A stretch of 64,000 nt of DNA from Streptomyces viridochromogenes. GTDB taxonomy: Bacteria; Actinomycetota; Actinomycetes; Streptomycetales; Streptomycetaceae. The notes beneath the pieces were generated by a model, which was not told where the DNA came from, searched no databases, and saw only the letters and a program-made list of their open reading frames with translations. The position numbers and the translations under genes were made by a program. This document shows positions 27,042 to 34,139 of the stretch, piece by piece. Numbering within the stretch: the stretch's first letter is position 1; each line of letters starts with the position of its first letter. The stretch is taken from positions 1-64,000 of the forward strand of contig NZ_LGUR01000210.1 in the NCBI RefSeq assembly GCF_001270495.1, written 5' to 3'.

Positions 27042-27841
27042 CGGAACCGATTCCCTCCCTGGAAGTGGCCGGTCTGGCCTTCGCCTACCCCGACGGCCAC
27101 CAGGCCCTGTTCGGCGTGGACTTCTCCATCGCGCGGGGTGAGCGGGTCGCGCTGCTCGGCCCGAACGGCGCCGGCAAGACGACCCTCGTGCTCCACCTCA
27201 ACGGCATCCTGACCGGCGGTACGGGCACCGTGCACGTCGCCGGGCTGCCCGTCGGCAAGCAGCACATGGCCGAGATCAGGCGCCGGGTCGGCATCGTGTT
27301 CCAGGATCCGGACGACCAGCTGTTCATGCCGACGGTCCGCGAGGACGTGGCCTTCGGTCCCGCGGCGGCCGGGCTCAAGGGGCCGGAGCTGGAGGAGCGC
27401 GTCGACCGGGCCCTCGACCGGGTCGGCATGGCGGAGTTCAAGGACCGGCCCCCGCACCACCTCTCCTTCGGCCAGCGGCGCCGGGTCGCGGTGGCGACCG
27501 TACTGGCGATGGAGCCGGAGATCCTCGTCCTCGACGAGCCCTCCTCCAACCTCGACCCCGCCTCCCGACGCGAACTGGCCGACATCCTGCGCTCGTTGGA
27601 CGTCACCGTCCTGATGGTCACGCACGACCTGCCGTACGCCCTGGAGCTGTGCCCGCGCTCCCTCGTTCTCAGCGAGGGCGTGATCGCGGCCGACGGGAAG
27701 ACGGCGGAGCTGCTGTCCGACGACGAGCTGATGCGCGCCCATCGCCTGGAGCTGCCGTTCGGCTTCGATCCGCGGTCCGTGATGGGGGTGCCCCCGCGCG
27801 AGCCGGGCGAAGCCGCTTCGAGCGTGAGGGAGGGCGCGTGA
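27029..27841 (+). CDS. cbiO: ECF transporter ATP-binding component
   Basis: 270 residues if starting at ATG 27029; GTG 27038, overlapping the cbiQ stop (GTGA), is an equal alternative. Walker A LLGPNGAGKTT, Q-loop VFQDPDDQLF, signature LSFGQRRRVAVATVLA, Walker B ILVLDEPSSNLD and H-loop VTHD. It powers metal uptake with CbiQ and CbiM. The final ~20 residues (from about MGVPPREPGE) are encoded by a degenerate copy of a dispersed Streptomyces repeat (27781-27835) and are not conserved family sequence. The stop overlaps the ohrR start by 4 bases. Confidence 0.93.
   Translation: MVVVTEPIPSLEVAGLAFAYPDGHQALFGVDFSIARGERVALLGPNGAGKTTLVLHLNGILTGGTGTVHVAGLPVGKQHMAEIRRRVGIVFQDPDDQLFMPTVREDVAFGPAAAGLKGPELEERVDRALDRVGMAEFKDRPPHHLSFGQRRRVAVATVLAMEPEILVLDEPSSNLDPASRRELADILRSLDVTVLMVTHDLPYALELCPRSLVLSEGVIAADGKTAELLSDDELMRAHRLELPFGFDPRSVMGVPPREPGEAASSVREGA
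27781..27835. repeat. Degenerate dispersed repeat inside the cbiO 3' end
   Basis: GGGGGTGCCCCCGCGCGAG followed by GGCGAAGCCG and GAGCGTGAGGGAG. It matches the outline of the common Streptomyces GGGGGT(A/C)CCCCCGCTCGAGCG-type repeat, here with an internal insertion and in coding frame. Confidence 0.55.
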
Positions 27842-28302
27842 CGAACGAGGAGACCAAGGGCTCGCTGTTGCTCGACGAGCAGCTGTGCTTCGCGCTGTAC
27901 GCGGCCCAGCGCGCCGTGACGGCCGCCTACCGCCCGCTTCTCGACGAACTCGGCCTCACCTACCCGCAGTACCTCGTCCTGCTGGTCCTCTGGGAGCGCG
28001 GCGAGATCACGGTGAAGGAACTGGCGGCCGCCCTTCGGCTCGATTACGGCACCGTCTCCCCGCTGCTGAAGCGGCTGGAGGCGGCGGGGCTGGTGCGGCG
28101 GGAGCGGTCGGCGCGGGACGAGCGGTCGGTGCTCGTCGCGGTCACCGGGCAGGGCGCGGCGCTGCGGGAGCGCGCGGAGTGCGTACCGGGCACGCTGCTC
28201 GCGGAGACCGGGCTCGACGGCCCGGAGATCGAGCGGCTGCGCGAGGAACTGTGGCAGCTGGCGGCGAAGGCGACGGCCGTCGCCGACCGCGCCGCCCGCT
28301 GA
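27838..28302 (+). CDS. ohrR: MarR-family organic-peroxide sensor
   Basis: 154 residues from GTG 27838. Winged-helix MarR fold: ELAAALRLDYGTVSPLLKRL recognition helix and the wing ERSARDERSVLVAVTG. The N-terminal Cys in LLLDEQLCFALYAAQR sits where OhrR proteins carry their peroxide-reactive cysteine. The neighbouring Tyr in LTYPQYLVLLVLW is also family-typical. It should repress ohr until the Cys is oxidised by organic hydroperoxide. A second Cys (RAECVPG) raises the possibility of a two-Cys mechanism. It is tandem with, not divergent from, ohr, and overlaps cbiO. Confidence 0.9.
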   Translation: MTNEETKGSLLLDEQLCFALYAAQRAVTAAYRPLLDELGLTYPQYLVLLVLWERGEITVKELAAALRLDYGTVSPLLKRLEAAGLVRRERSARDERSVLVAVTGQGAALRERAECVPGTLLAETGLDGPEIERLREELWQLAAKATAVADRAAR

Positions 28303-28309
28303 TCTCGGC

Positions 28310-28336
28310 TTACCAACGGTCACGACCCCCTGGTAA
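28310..28336. promoter_or_regulatory. Inverted repeat in the ohrR-ohr gap
   Basis: TTACCA and TGGTAA separated by 15 bases, just after the ohrR stop. A second short repeat, GTAC-TTGC-GTAC, lies at about 28375-28386. Either could be the OhrR operator controlling ohr; neither is a proven match to an OhrR consensus. Confidence 0.35.
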
Positions 28337-28408
28337 CAGCAGTCCCATACCCGCCAGTACCTTGTGCACGATGTACTTGCGTACGTTCTTTTTGGGGGAG
28401 GGCCAACC

Positions 28409-28858
28409 ATGAACGACGAGGACACCGCCGTCGACACCCGTCCGACGAAGATCACATACGTCGCCGAGGCCACCGCGCACGGCGGCCGGGACGGCTACGT
28501 CACCAGCCAGGACGGCCAGATCGAGCTGAAGGTCGCGATGCCGCCGGCGCTCGGCGGTGACGGCAACGGCACCAACCCCGAGCAGCTGTTCGCCGCCGGC
28601 TACAGCTCCTGCTTCCACAACGCGCTGATCCTGGTCGGCAACCGCGAGGGCTACGACCTCACCGGCTCCACGGTCGCCGCGAAGGTCGGCATCGGCCCCA
28701 ACAAGCACCGCGGCTACGGCCTGGCGGTCGCCCTCAGCGTCTCCCTGCCGGTGCTGGACGCGGACCTCGCGGCGAAGCTGGTGGACGCGGCGCATGAGGT
28801 GTGCCCGTACTCGAACGCGACCCGGGGGAACATCGACGTCACCATCCTGCTTGGGTAG
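28409..28858 (+). CDS. ohr: Organic hydroperoxide reductase
   Basis: 149 residues, Ohr/OsmC fold. It reduces organic hydroperoxides with a pair of cysteines: the peroxidatic Cys in GYSSCFHNAL and the resolving Cys in HEVCPYSNATRGN. The Arg/Glu partners are in TNPEQLFAAGY. The motif YVAEATAHGGRDGYV and the ending NIDVTILL are typical of Ohr rather than OsmC. The start is ATG 28409 with GGGGGAGG upstream. The N-terminus carries a ~10-residue acidic extension. Confidence 0.95.
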   Translation: MNDEDTAVDTRPTKITYVAEATAHGGRDGYVTSQDGQIELKVAMPPALGGDGNGTNPEQLFAAGYSSCFHNALILVGNREGYDLTGSTVAAKVGIGPNKHRGYGLAVALSVSLPVLDADLAAKLVDAAHEVCPYSNATRGNIDVTILLG

Positions 28859-28894
28859 AAAGGCACCCGCACCAGGCAGGACGAGGAGACGGAC

Positions 28895-30052
28895 GTGGAC
28901 GTGAACGGCACAGTGGCCGAGGGCTTCGAGCCGGTCAGGGAGGCGTTCGCACGGAACTTCGGCACGCTCGGGGAGCGGGGGGCGGCCGTCGCCGTGTACC
29001 GGGACGGGCGCAAGGTCGTCGATCTGTGGGCCGGTACCAAGGATGTGGACGGGACCGAGCCCTGGGAGCAGGGGACCGCGCAGGTCGTGCGGTCGGCCAC
29101 CAAGGGCGTCGCCGCCGCCGTACCCCTCATTCTCCAGCAGCGCGGAGAGCTGGACCTGGACGCGCCGTTGGCCGTGTACTGGCCGGAGTTCAAGGCTCAC
29201 GGCAAGGAGCGGCTGCTGGTCCGGCATGTGCTGAACCACCGCGCAGGGCTCCCGGTGCTCGACCGCCCGCTCACGCCCGAGGAGGCGCTGGACCCACGTC
29301 TCGGCCCCGAGGCGGTGGCCGCGCAGGCGCATGCGTGGGAGCCGGGCACCGACCACGGCTATCACGCGCTGACGTACGGCTGGCTGCTGGACGAGCTGGT
29401 GCGGCGGGTGACGGGGCGGTGGGCCGGGGAGTGGCTGGCGGCGGAGGTCGCCGGGCCGCTGGGCCTGGATCTGTGGCTGGGGCTGCCGGAGTCGGAGGCG
29501 GGACGGGTGGGGCGTACCGGGCGGGTCGAGGGGCCCGAGCCGGTCGGCGGGCTGCGGTCGCGGCCGAAGCGGTCGGTCACCGAGGCCTACGACGACCCGG
29601 ACTCCCTGACCCGCCGCGCGTTCGCCGCGATCACCCCGTTCCCGGACCAGAACGACCCCGCCTACCTCGCCGCCGCGCTCCCCGCGACGAACGGCATCGC
29701 GACGGCCGACGGTCTGGCCCGCTTCTACGCGGCGCTGATCGGCCAGGTCGACGGCGTGCGGCTCTTCGACCCGGAGACCGTGGAACAGGCTCGCGCCGAG
29801 GAGTCGGCGGGCCCGGACCGCGTCCTGGTCGTCAACACCCGTTTCGGCCTCGGCTACATGCTCCACGGCACCGCGTCCCCGTTGCTCGGACCGGGCTCTT
29901 TCGGCCACCCCGGCCGCGGCGGCGCCCTCGGCTTCGCCGACCCCGAGTCGGGAGTCGCGTTCGGCTATGTGACGAACGGCTTCCGCAAGACGGTGACGGC
30001 GGACCCGAGGGCGCAGGGGTTGATACGGGGGTTGCGGGCGGCGCTGGCGTAA
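28895..30052 (+). CDS. Serine beta-lactamase-family hydrolase (class C/EstB-like)
   Basis: 385 residues from GTG 28895 (GGAGA 7 bases upstream). Residues form a beta-lactamase/transpeptidase-like fold. The nucleophile motif is SATKG (S-x-x-K), in VVRSATKGVAAAVPLI. A Tyr equivalent lies in DHGYHALTYGWLLDELV. The C-terminal region has FGHPGRGGALGFADPE, the HxG/KTG-equivalent. No signal peptide, so it is probably a cytoplasmic esterase or peptidase rather than a penicillin target. Unrelated by function to ohr as far as can be seen. Confidence 0.88.
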   Translation: MDVNGTVAEGFEPVREAFARNFGTLGERGAAVAVYRDGRKVVDLWAGTKDVDGTEPWEQGTAQVVRSATKGVAAAVPLILQQRGELDLDAPLAVYWPEFKAHGKERLLVRHVLNHRAGLPVLDRPLTPEEALDPRLGPEAVAAQAHAWEPGTDHGYHALTYGWLLDELVRRVTGRWAGEWLAAEVAGPLGLDLWLGLPESEAGRVGRTGRVEGPEPVGGLRSRPKRSVTEAYDDPDSLTRRAFAAITPFPDQNDPAYLAAALPATNGIATADGLARFYAALIGQVDGVRLFDPETVEQARAEESAGPDRVLVVNTRFGLGYMLHGTASPLLGPGSFGHPGRGGALGFADPESGVAFGYVTNGFRKTVTADPRAQGLIRGLRAALA

Positions 30053-30058
30053 GGGCGC

Positions 30059-30334
30059 TCACACGTGAATCGGATGCGAGGTCCGCCCAGAAGCCTGGTC
30101 GATCTCGCTGTGCGCCTTCGTGAGCATCTGCATCGCCAGCTCGTTCAGCGCGCGCGCACCGGCGATCTCCTCACCGACGCGCGGCTGATTCGCGTCCGTG
30201 TGGTGCCGTGAGGCGTGCCCCTGGGCCCGTACCTCGGTGCCGTCGGGGAGGCGCACCATCGCGACCGCCCTGGTGTGCGTCTCGTCCTCCTGGAACTCCA
30301 GCTCGACATGCCATCCCACTGTGGTGTGCATCAT
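30059..30334 (-). CDS. DUF1876 (dsRBD-like) small protein
   Basis: 91 residues from ATG 30334 (GGAGG 8 bases upstream). It matches the Rv2632c-type DUF1876 outline: an N-terminal strand pair VGWHVELEFQEDETHTRAVA, then VRLPDGTEVRAQGHASRHHTD and a C-terminal helix LNELAMQMLTKAHSEID. Family members are small stress-associated proteins of unknown function. Convergent with the beta-lactamase-family gene, with the two stops only a few bases apart. Confidence 0.82.
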   Translation of the reverse strand: MMHTTVGWHVELEFQEDETHTRAVAMVRLPDGTEVRAQGHASRHHTDANQPRVGEEIAGARALNELAMQMLTKAHSEIDQASGRTSHPIHV

Positions 30335-30467
30335 GACGATCACCTCCGGAAGTCCTGCTTCCAGGGTGCGCCTCGGAGGGCGCCGCCGACCAGTCAGAGG
30401 AGCAAAGACGGCAACTCGGGATCAGTGAGACTCGGCACACTCCCTTCGGTGACCGCCTTCGCCCTGC

Positions 30468-30503
30468 TTCCATGGAGATGTCGCCTTCCACGGAGATGTC
30501 GCG
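30468..30503. repeat. 18-bp tandem duplication
   Basis: Two adjacent copies of TTCCA(T/C)GGAGATGTCGC(C/G). They lie about 70 bases before the phosphoesterase start, within the divergent promoter region 30335-30568. Confidence 0.6.
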
Positions 30504-30568
30504 CGCCGGACCTGGCCCCGCCGCCACCGCCACCTCCCCCGTTCACCGCACCGGGCCATATCGAGGAC

Positions 30569-32041
30569 ATGCGCTGCTGCTTCTCCGCCCACCTCCCCGC
30601 CCTCGCGGCACTGTCGGCCTTCCCCGGCCCCTGCGAGGTGCTGCGCTCCGGCGCCCGGCTCGCCCCCGCCCTGCTGCGGTCGGCGTCCGCCGCCATGCAG
30701 CGGGCCCGCTCCCACCACCCCGACGACCTGATCGCCGTCAACCTCGAACTCGTCACCCTCACCGAGGACAGCGCGGTCATCACCTGGTACACCGGGATCC
30801 CCGGCACCGATGACGGCCTGGGGCATCCCCTCCCCGCGCTCACCGAGGGCGAGATCGTCTACGGCACCCATCCCTCGCGGCTCAACCGCACGGCGTCCGA
30901 GGGCCGTCCGACCGCCCATCACCAGGTCGAACTCACGGACCTGGAGCCGGGGCAGACGTACTACTACCAGGCCCGCTCCCGGGGCACGGCCGCGACGCCC
31001 ACCCCGCTGCATCTCGTGCGCGGCAACGCGGTGGGCACGTCGACGTTCGGGTTCGGCGCGAGCGGCGGACCGTACTGCTTCACCACCCCCCAGCCGCCGC
31101 CCGGCCGGCATCTGCTGTCGGTCGCGCTCTGCAACGACCTGCACCTCGGCGAGACGACCGCGGGGCTCGTCGGCGGCTTTCCCCTGCTGCGCGGGGTGCC
31201 GCAGCAGCCGGGGCGGGCACCGTATCCGGAGCTCATGAGCCGCGCCCTGGTCGAGGAGGCCCGGCGGCGCGGGGCGGACGTACTGCTGGCCGGGGGCGAC
31301 ATCTCGGCGGGCGGCGGGGCGCACGACCTCGGCGAGGCCCGGCGGATCCTGGACGGGTTCGGTGCGCACGGGCGGGACTACTTCGTCGTACGCGGCAACC
31401 ACGACCGCTCCCGCGACAACGCCACCTTCCACGCCGCGTTCCCGGCCGACGGCGGCGGGCCGGGGTACTTCGCCCGGGACCTCGGCGGGCTGCGGATCAT
31501 CGGCCTCGACACCTACGTCAAGACCGGCAACGGCGCCGACGCGGGCGGGCTCGGGCCCGAGCAACTGGCCTGGCTCCGGGGGCGGTTGAGGGAGGCCCCG
31601 GAGCAGCCGACGCTGGTCTTCGGCCACCATCCGCTGACCGTGCGGGACTCGGTCTTCCCGGTGACCCGCGGCCAGCAGCTGGAGCGCCGCCAGGCCCGTG
31701 CCGTCGTCGACGCCTACGCGTCCGCGCCGGGCGTCTTCCTCCACCACGCGGGCCACACCCACCGCAACAAGCGCACCGTGCTGTCGCGGGCGCCGCACGT
31801 CACCCAGCAGGAGGTCGCCGCCGCCAAGGAGTACCCCGGCGGCTTCACCCTGCTGCGCATCCACTCCGGCGGTTACGCCCTCAACCACTACAAGGCCGGT
31901 GACCTGGCGGCCCGTCAGTGGAGCGAGCGCAGCCGCCGGGTCGCCGCGGGCCTGTGGCCCCACCACGCCCTGGGCCGCTCGGTCACCGACCGCAACAGCG
32001 TGACGGCGCATGACCTGTCCGGGGTCACGGGGCACGGGTAG
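30569..32041 (+). CDS. Metallophosphoesterase with fibronectin-like N-terminal domain
   Basis: 490 residues from ATG 30569 (GAGGAC just upstream). Residues ~50-190 resemble the fibronectin-III/purple-acid-phosphatase N-terminal domain (VNLELVTLTEDSAVITWYTG, LTDLEPGQTYYYQARSRG). Residues ~195-450 carry calcineurin-like metal motifs: CNDLHLGE (D-x-H type), LLAGGDISAGG (GD), VVRGNHDRSRDN (GNHD), VFGHHPLTV (GHH) and HHAGHTHRNK (GHxH). There is no Sec signal, only a Cys-containing hydrophobic N-terminus. Substrate unknown; the family includes phosphodiesterases and phosphatases. Confidence 0.88.
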   Translation: MRCCFSAHLPALAALSAFPGPCEVLRSGARLAPALLRSASAAMQRARSHHPDDLIAVNLELVTLTEDSAVITWYTGIPGTDDGLGHPLPALTEGEIVYGTHPSRLNRTASEGRPTAHHQVELTDLEPGQTYYYQARSRGTAATPTPLHLVRGNAVGTSTFGFGASGGPYCFTTPQPPPGRHLLSVALCNDLHLGETTAGLVGGFPLLRGVPQQPGRAPYPELMSRALVEEARRRGADVLLAGGDISAGGGAHDLGEARRILDGFGAHGRDYFVVRGNHDRSRDNATFHAAFPADGGGPGYFARDLGGLRIIGLDTYVKTGNGADAGGLGPEQLAWLRGRLREAPEQPTLVFGHHPLTVRDSVFPVTRGQQLERRQARAVVDAYASAPGVFLHHAGHTHRNKRTVLSRAPHVTQQEVAAAKEYPGGFTLLRIHSGGYALNHYKAGDLAARQWSERSRRVAAGLWPHHALGRSVTDRNSVTAHDLSGVTGHG

Positions 32042-32049
32042 CGCGCGAC

Positions 32050-32142
32050 TTCAGGCGTCCGGTTCAAGGCGTTCAGTTTCAAGCGTTCAGTTCAAGCGTT
32101 CAGTTCAAGTGTTCGGTTCAGGCGTGCGGTTCAGGCGTTCGG
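32050..32142. repeat. Seven tandem ~13-bp repeats
   Basis: Units of consensus TTCAAGCGTTCAG at 32050, 32063, 32077, 32091, 32104, 32117 and 32130. Five units are 13 bases, two are 14, and the A/G positions vary. They start 9 bases after the phosphoesterase stop. Not a multiple of 3 and not coding. The following stretch to 32287 is relatively A+T-rich and should hold the next gene's promoter, including a small AAGGAG-TCG-CTCCTT hairpin at 32237-32251. Confidence 0.85.
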
Positions 32143-32287
32143 GCGCCCGCGGCAGCATCATCCCGGCGGTAGATCGCAAAACTCGGCGCGCCAGAGGATG
32201 ATTTGGGGCATTTCCTACTTAATCTCCCTTAATCGTAAGGAGTCGCTCCTTCACGCATCGCATCCACCTCACTCCACCGGAGATGAC

Positions 32288-32572
32288 ATGCACAAGCTTC
32301 GCAAGGCCGCGGTCCTGGTCGCCGCCCTCACCACCGTCGGCCTCGTGGGCGCGGGCACCGCGCAGGCCGACCAAGGCCCCCGAGGCAACGACGTCAAGGT
32401 CCAGCAGAGCACCACCTGCAAGTCCCACGACCTGAACCTCGACATCCTCGGCGTGGTCGGAATCCTCAACGGCCTCCTGGGCAGCGGTGTCAACGGCGAG
32501 GGCGACGCGGGTGCCCAGAGCACGCACCTCGGCTCGACGATGGGCTGCAACAACGCCGCCTTCGGCAAGTGA
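32288..32572 (+). CDS. Small secreted protein
   Basis: 94 residues from ATG 32288 (GGAG 7 bases upstream). Sec signal peptide, MHKLRKAAVLVAALTTVGLV then GAGTAQA, predicted to be cleaved after AQA near residue 27. The mature peptide is about 67 residues, Gly/Asn-rich, with two Cys (TTCKSH and STMGCNN) positioned for one disulfide. A central hydrophobic segment, LDILGVVGILNGLLGSG, follows the first Cys. It is chaplin-like in size and composition but lacks the chaplin consensus; no family recognised. Its strong promoter-like upstream region and 18-bp terminator suggest high expression. Confidence 0.8.
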   Translation: MHKLRKAAVLVAALTTVGLVGAGTAQADQGPRGNDVKVQQSTTCKSHDLNLDILGVVGILNGLLGSGVNGEGDAGAQSTHLGSTMGCNNAAFGK

Positions 32573-32582
32573 CCGTCTGACT

Positions 32583-32621
32583 GTTGAGGAAGCCCCGGCC
32601 GTTGGCCGGGGCTTCCTCAAC
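32583..32621 (+). terminator. 18-bp perfect hairpin terminator
   Basis: Arms GTTGAGGAAGCCCCGGCC and its complement with a GTT loop. It begins 10 bases after the small secreted protein's stop. It may also serve the convergent transporter gene ending at 32734. Confidence 0.85.
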
Positions 32622-32733
32622 TCGCACGCTGCTGTGCCGGCGGTGGCTCCAGCAACAAGGGCAAGGGCAAGGGCCCGGGGGCGTGAGGTCGGTGAGCGGC
32701 GTGGTGGTCGGCGGACGAGTCGTCGTCGTGGCG

Positions 32734-33579
32734 TCAGCCCGCGTGCAGCATCAGCCCGATCCCCACGACCAGCAGTCCCGCCGCCACGATGCGCGGCGCC
32801 CCGAAGCGCTCCTTGAAGAACACGGCGCCTATCGCGGCGCCCACGATGATCGAGGACTCCCGCAGGGCGGCGATCGGCGCCAACTCGGCCTTCGTCTGCG
32901 CCCACAGGACCAGTGCGTACGCGGCGAAGGACAGCGCTGCACCCAGCAGTCCCACCCCGGCGAACGGCCGCAGCACCGTGACCGTCTCCCGGCGCCAGCG
33001 CCAGCAGGCGTACGCGGGTACGGCGAACCCCTGCACCGTCATCAGCCAGGCGATATAGCCGAGGGACGACCCGGAGGCTCGCACCCCCAGCCCGTCCAGC
33101 ACGGTGTACGCCGCGATGCTCAGCCCGGTCGCCAACGCCGCGCCGATCGCGGCCCAGTTGGGCGGGTTGCCGCGCAGACCCCACAGGGCGACGCCCGTGA
33201 GTCCCGCACAGGACAGGGCGATCCCGGCCGCCGCCCACCCGTCCGGCACCTCGTGGGCGACGAAGGCGGCGAGTACGGCGACGACGAGCGGCGCGCTGCC
33301 CCGCGCGATGGGGTAGGCCTGTCCGAAGTCGCCCAGCCGGAAGGACTTCATCAGCAGCGCGAAGTACACGACGTGGACGAACGCCGACGCGAGGAGATAC
33401 GGCCACGCCTCCGCCGCCGGGAACGCCGCGAAGCACGCGAGGACCGCGCCGATCAGCGCCCCGCCGCCCCCGATGAGCGTGAACCCCACCAGTTTGTCGG
33501 TGATCCGGTGGGCGATGGCGTTCCAGCTGGCGTGCGTGACGGCTGCGAGCAGGACGGCGGCGGTGACGAGCGGCGTCAC
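32734..33579 (-). CDS. EamA/DMT-family transporter
   Basis: 281 residues from GTG 33579, which overlaps the upstream stop (GTGA). Ten hydrophobic helices in two EamA halves: VTPLVTAAVLLAAVTHASWN (first helix with the conserved His/Trp) to LVVAVLAAFVA, and the second half ending in SSIIVGAAIGAVFFKERFGA then AAGLLVVGIGLML. Such drug/metabolite transporters export small molecules. The substrate cannot be told. Translationally coupled to the YbaK-type deacylase gene. Confidence 0.9.
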   Translation of the reverse strand: MTPLVTAAVLLAAVTHASWNAIAHRITDKLVGFTLIGGGGALIGAVLACFAAFPAAEAWPYLLASAFVHVVYFALLMKSFRLGDFGQAYPIARGSAPLVVAVLAAFVAHEVPDGWAAAGIALSCAGLTGVALWGLRGNPPNWAAIGAALATGLSIAAYTVLDGLGVRASGSSLGYIAWLMTVQGFAVPAYACWRWRRETVTVLRPFAGVGLLGAALSFAAYALVLWAQTKAELAPIAALRESSIIVGAAIGAVFFKERFGAPRIVAAGLLVVGIGLMLHAG

Positions 33580-34094
33580 GAAGCCCGCGTCTGCTCGCGC
33601 ACGTCCACCAGGGTGGCGCCGGCATGGGCGACGAGGTCCTTGGGCGCCATGGGGAACACGGCGTACGGATTCCCTGCGGCGGCCCATACGACGTCATGGT
33701 CGAGCAGCGAACGGTCGGCGAGCACGCGCGTCTTCGTACGGTGCCCGAAGGGCGGTACGCCGCCGATGGCGTACCCGGTGGTCTCCCGTACGACGTCGGC
33801 CTTGGCCCGCGTGACCTTCTGGACGCCGAGTTCCTTCCGGACGAGCTCCACGTCGACGCGCGACGCCCCGTCCATCAGGACCAGCACCGGCTCCCCGTCC
33901 GCCGCGAAGATCAGCGACTTGCAGATCTCACCGAGCTCGCACCCGATGGCCGCGGCGGCCTCAGCGGCGGTACGGGTCGCGTCCGGGAAGCGGCGGATCC
34001 GGGCGTGGAGGTCGGCCAGCCCCAGCTCACGCAGGGCTTCGGCGAAACGGGGGTGGGCTCCGAAGCCCTCGGACTCAGTGGCGGCTGTCGTCAT
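33576..34094 (-). CDS. YbaK/ProX-type aminoacyl-tRNA deacylase
   Basis: 172 residues from ATG 34094. YbaK-fold editing protein: the key-Lys region EICKSLIFAADGEPVLVLMDGA, and the glycine motif TGYAIGGVPPFGH. These proteins hydrolyse mischarged tRNA, mostly Cys- or Ala-tRNA(Pro), in trans. The exact specificity is not visible. It lies upstream of, and coupled to, the EamA transporter gene; a metabolic link is not obvious. Confidence 0.88.
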   Translation of the reverse strand: MTTAATESEGFGAHPRFAEALRELGLADLHARIRRFPDATRTAAEAAAAIGCELGEICKSLIFAADGEPVLVLMDGASRVDVELVRKELGVQKVTRAKADVVRETTGYAIGGVPPFGHRTKTRVLADRSLLDHDVVWAAAGNPYAVFPMAPKDLVAHAGATLVDVREQTRAS

Positions 34095-34139
34095 GCACGG
34101 CACGCTAGCGGTGGGTGTACCGGGCATGCGACCGGGTTG

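Noticed and set aside
28895..30052. True beta-lactamase resistance gene
   Set aside because: It has the S-x-x-K fold but no signal peptide and no clear class C Y-x-N; it is better described as a serine hydrolase.
32050..32142. CRISPR array
   Set aside because: Units are contiguous 13-mers without spacers and no cas genes are nearby.
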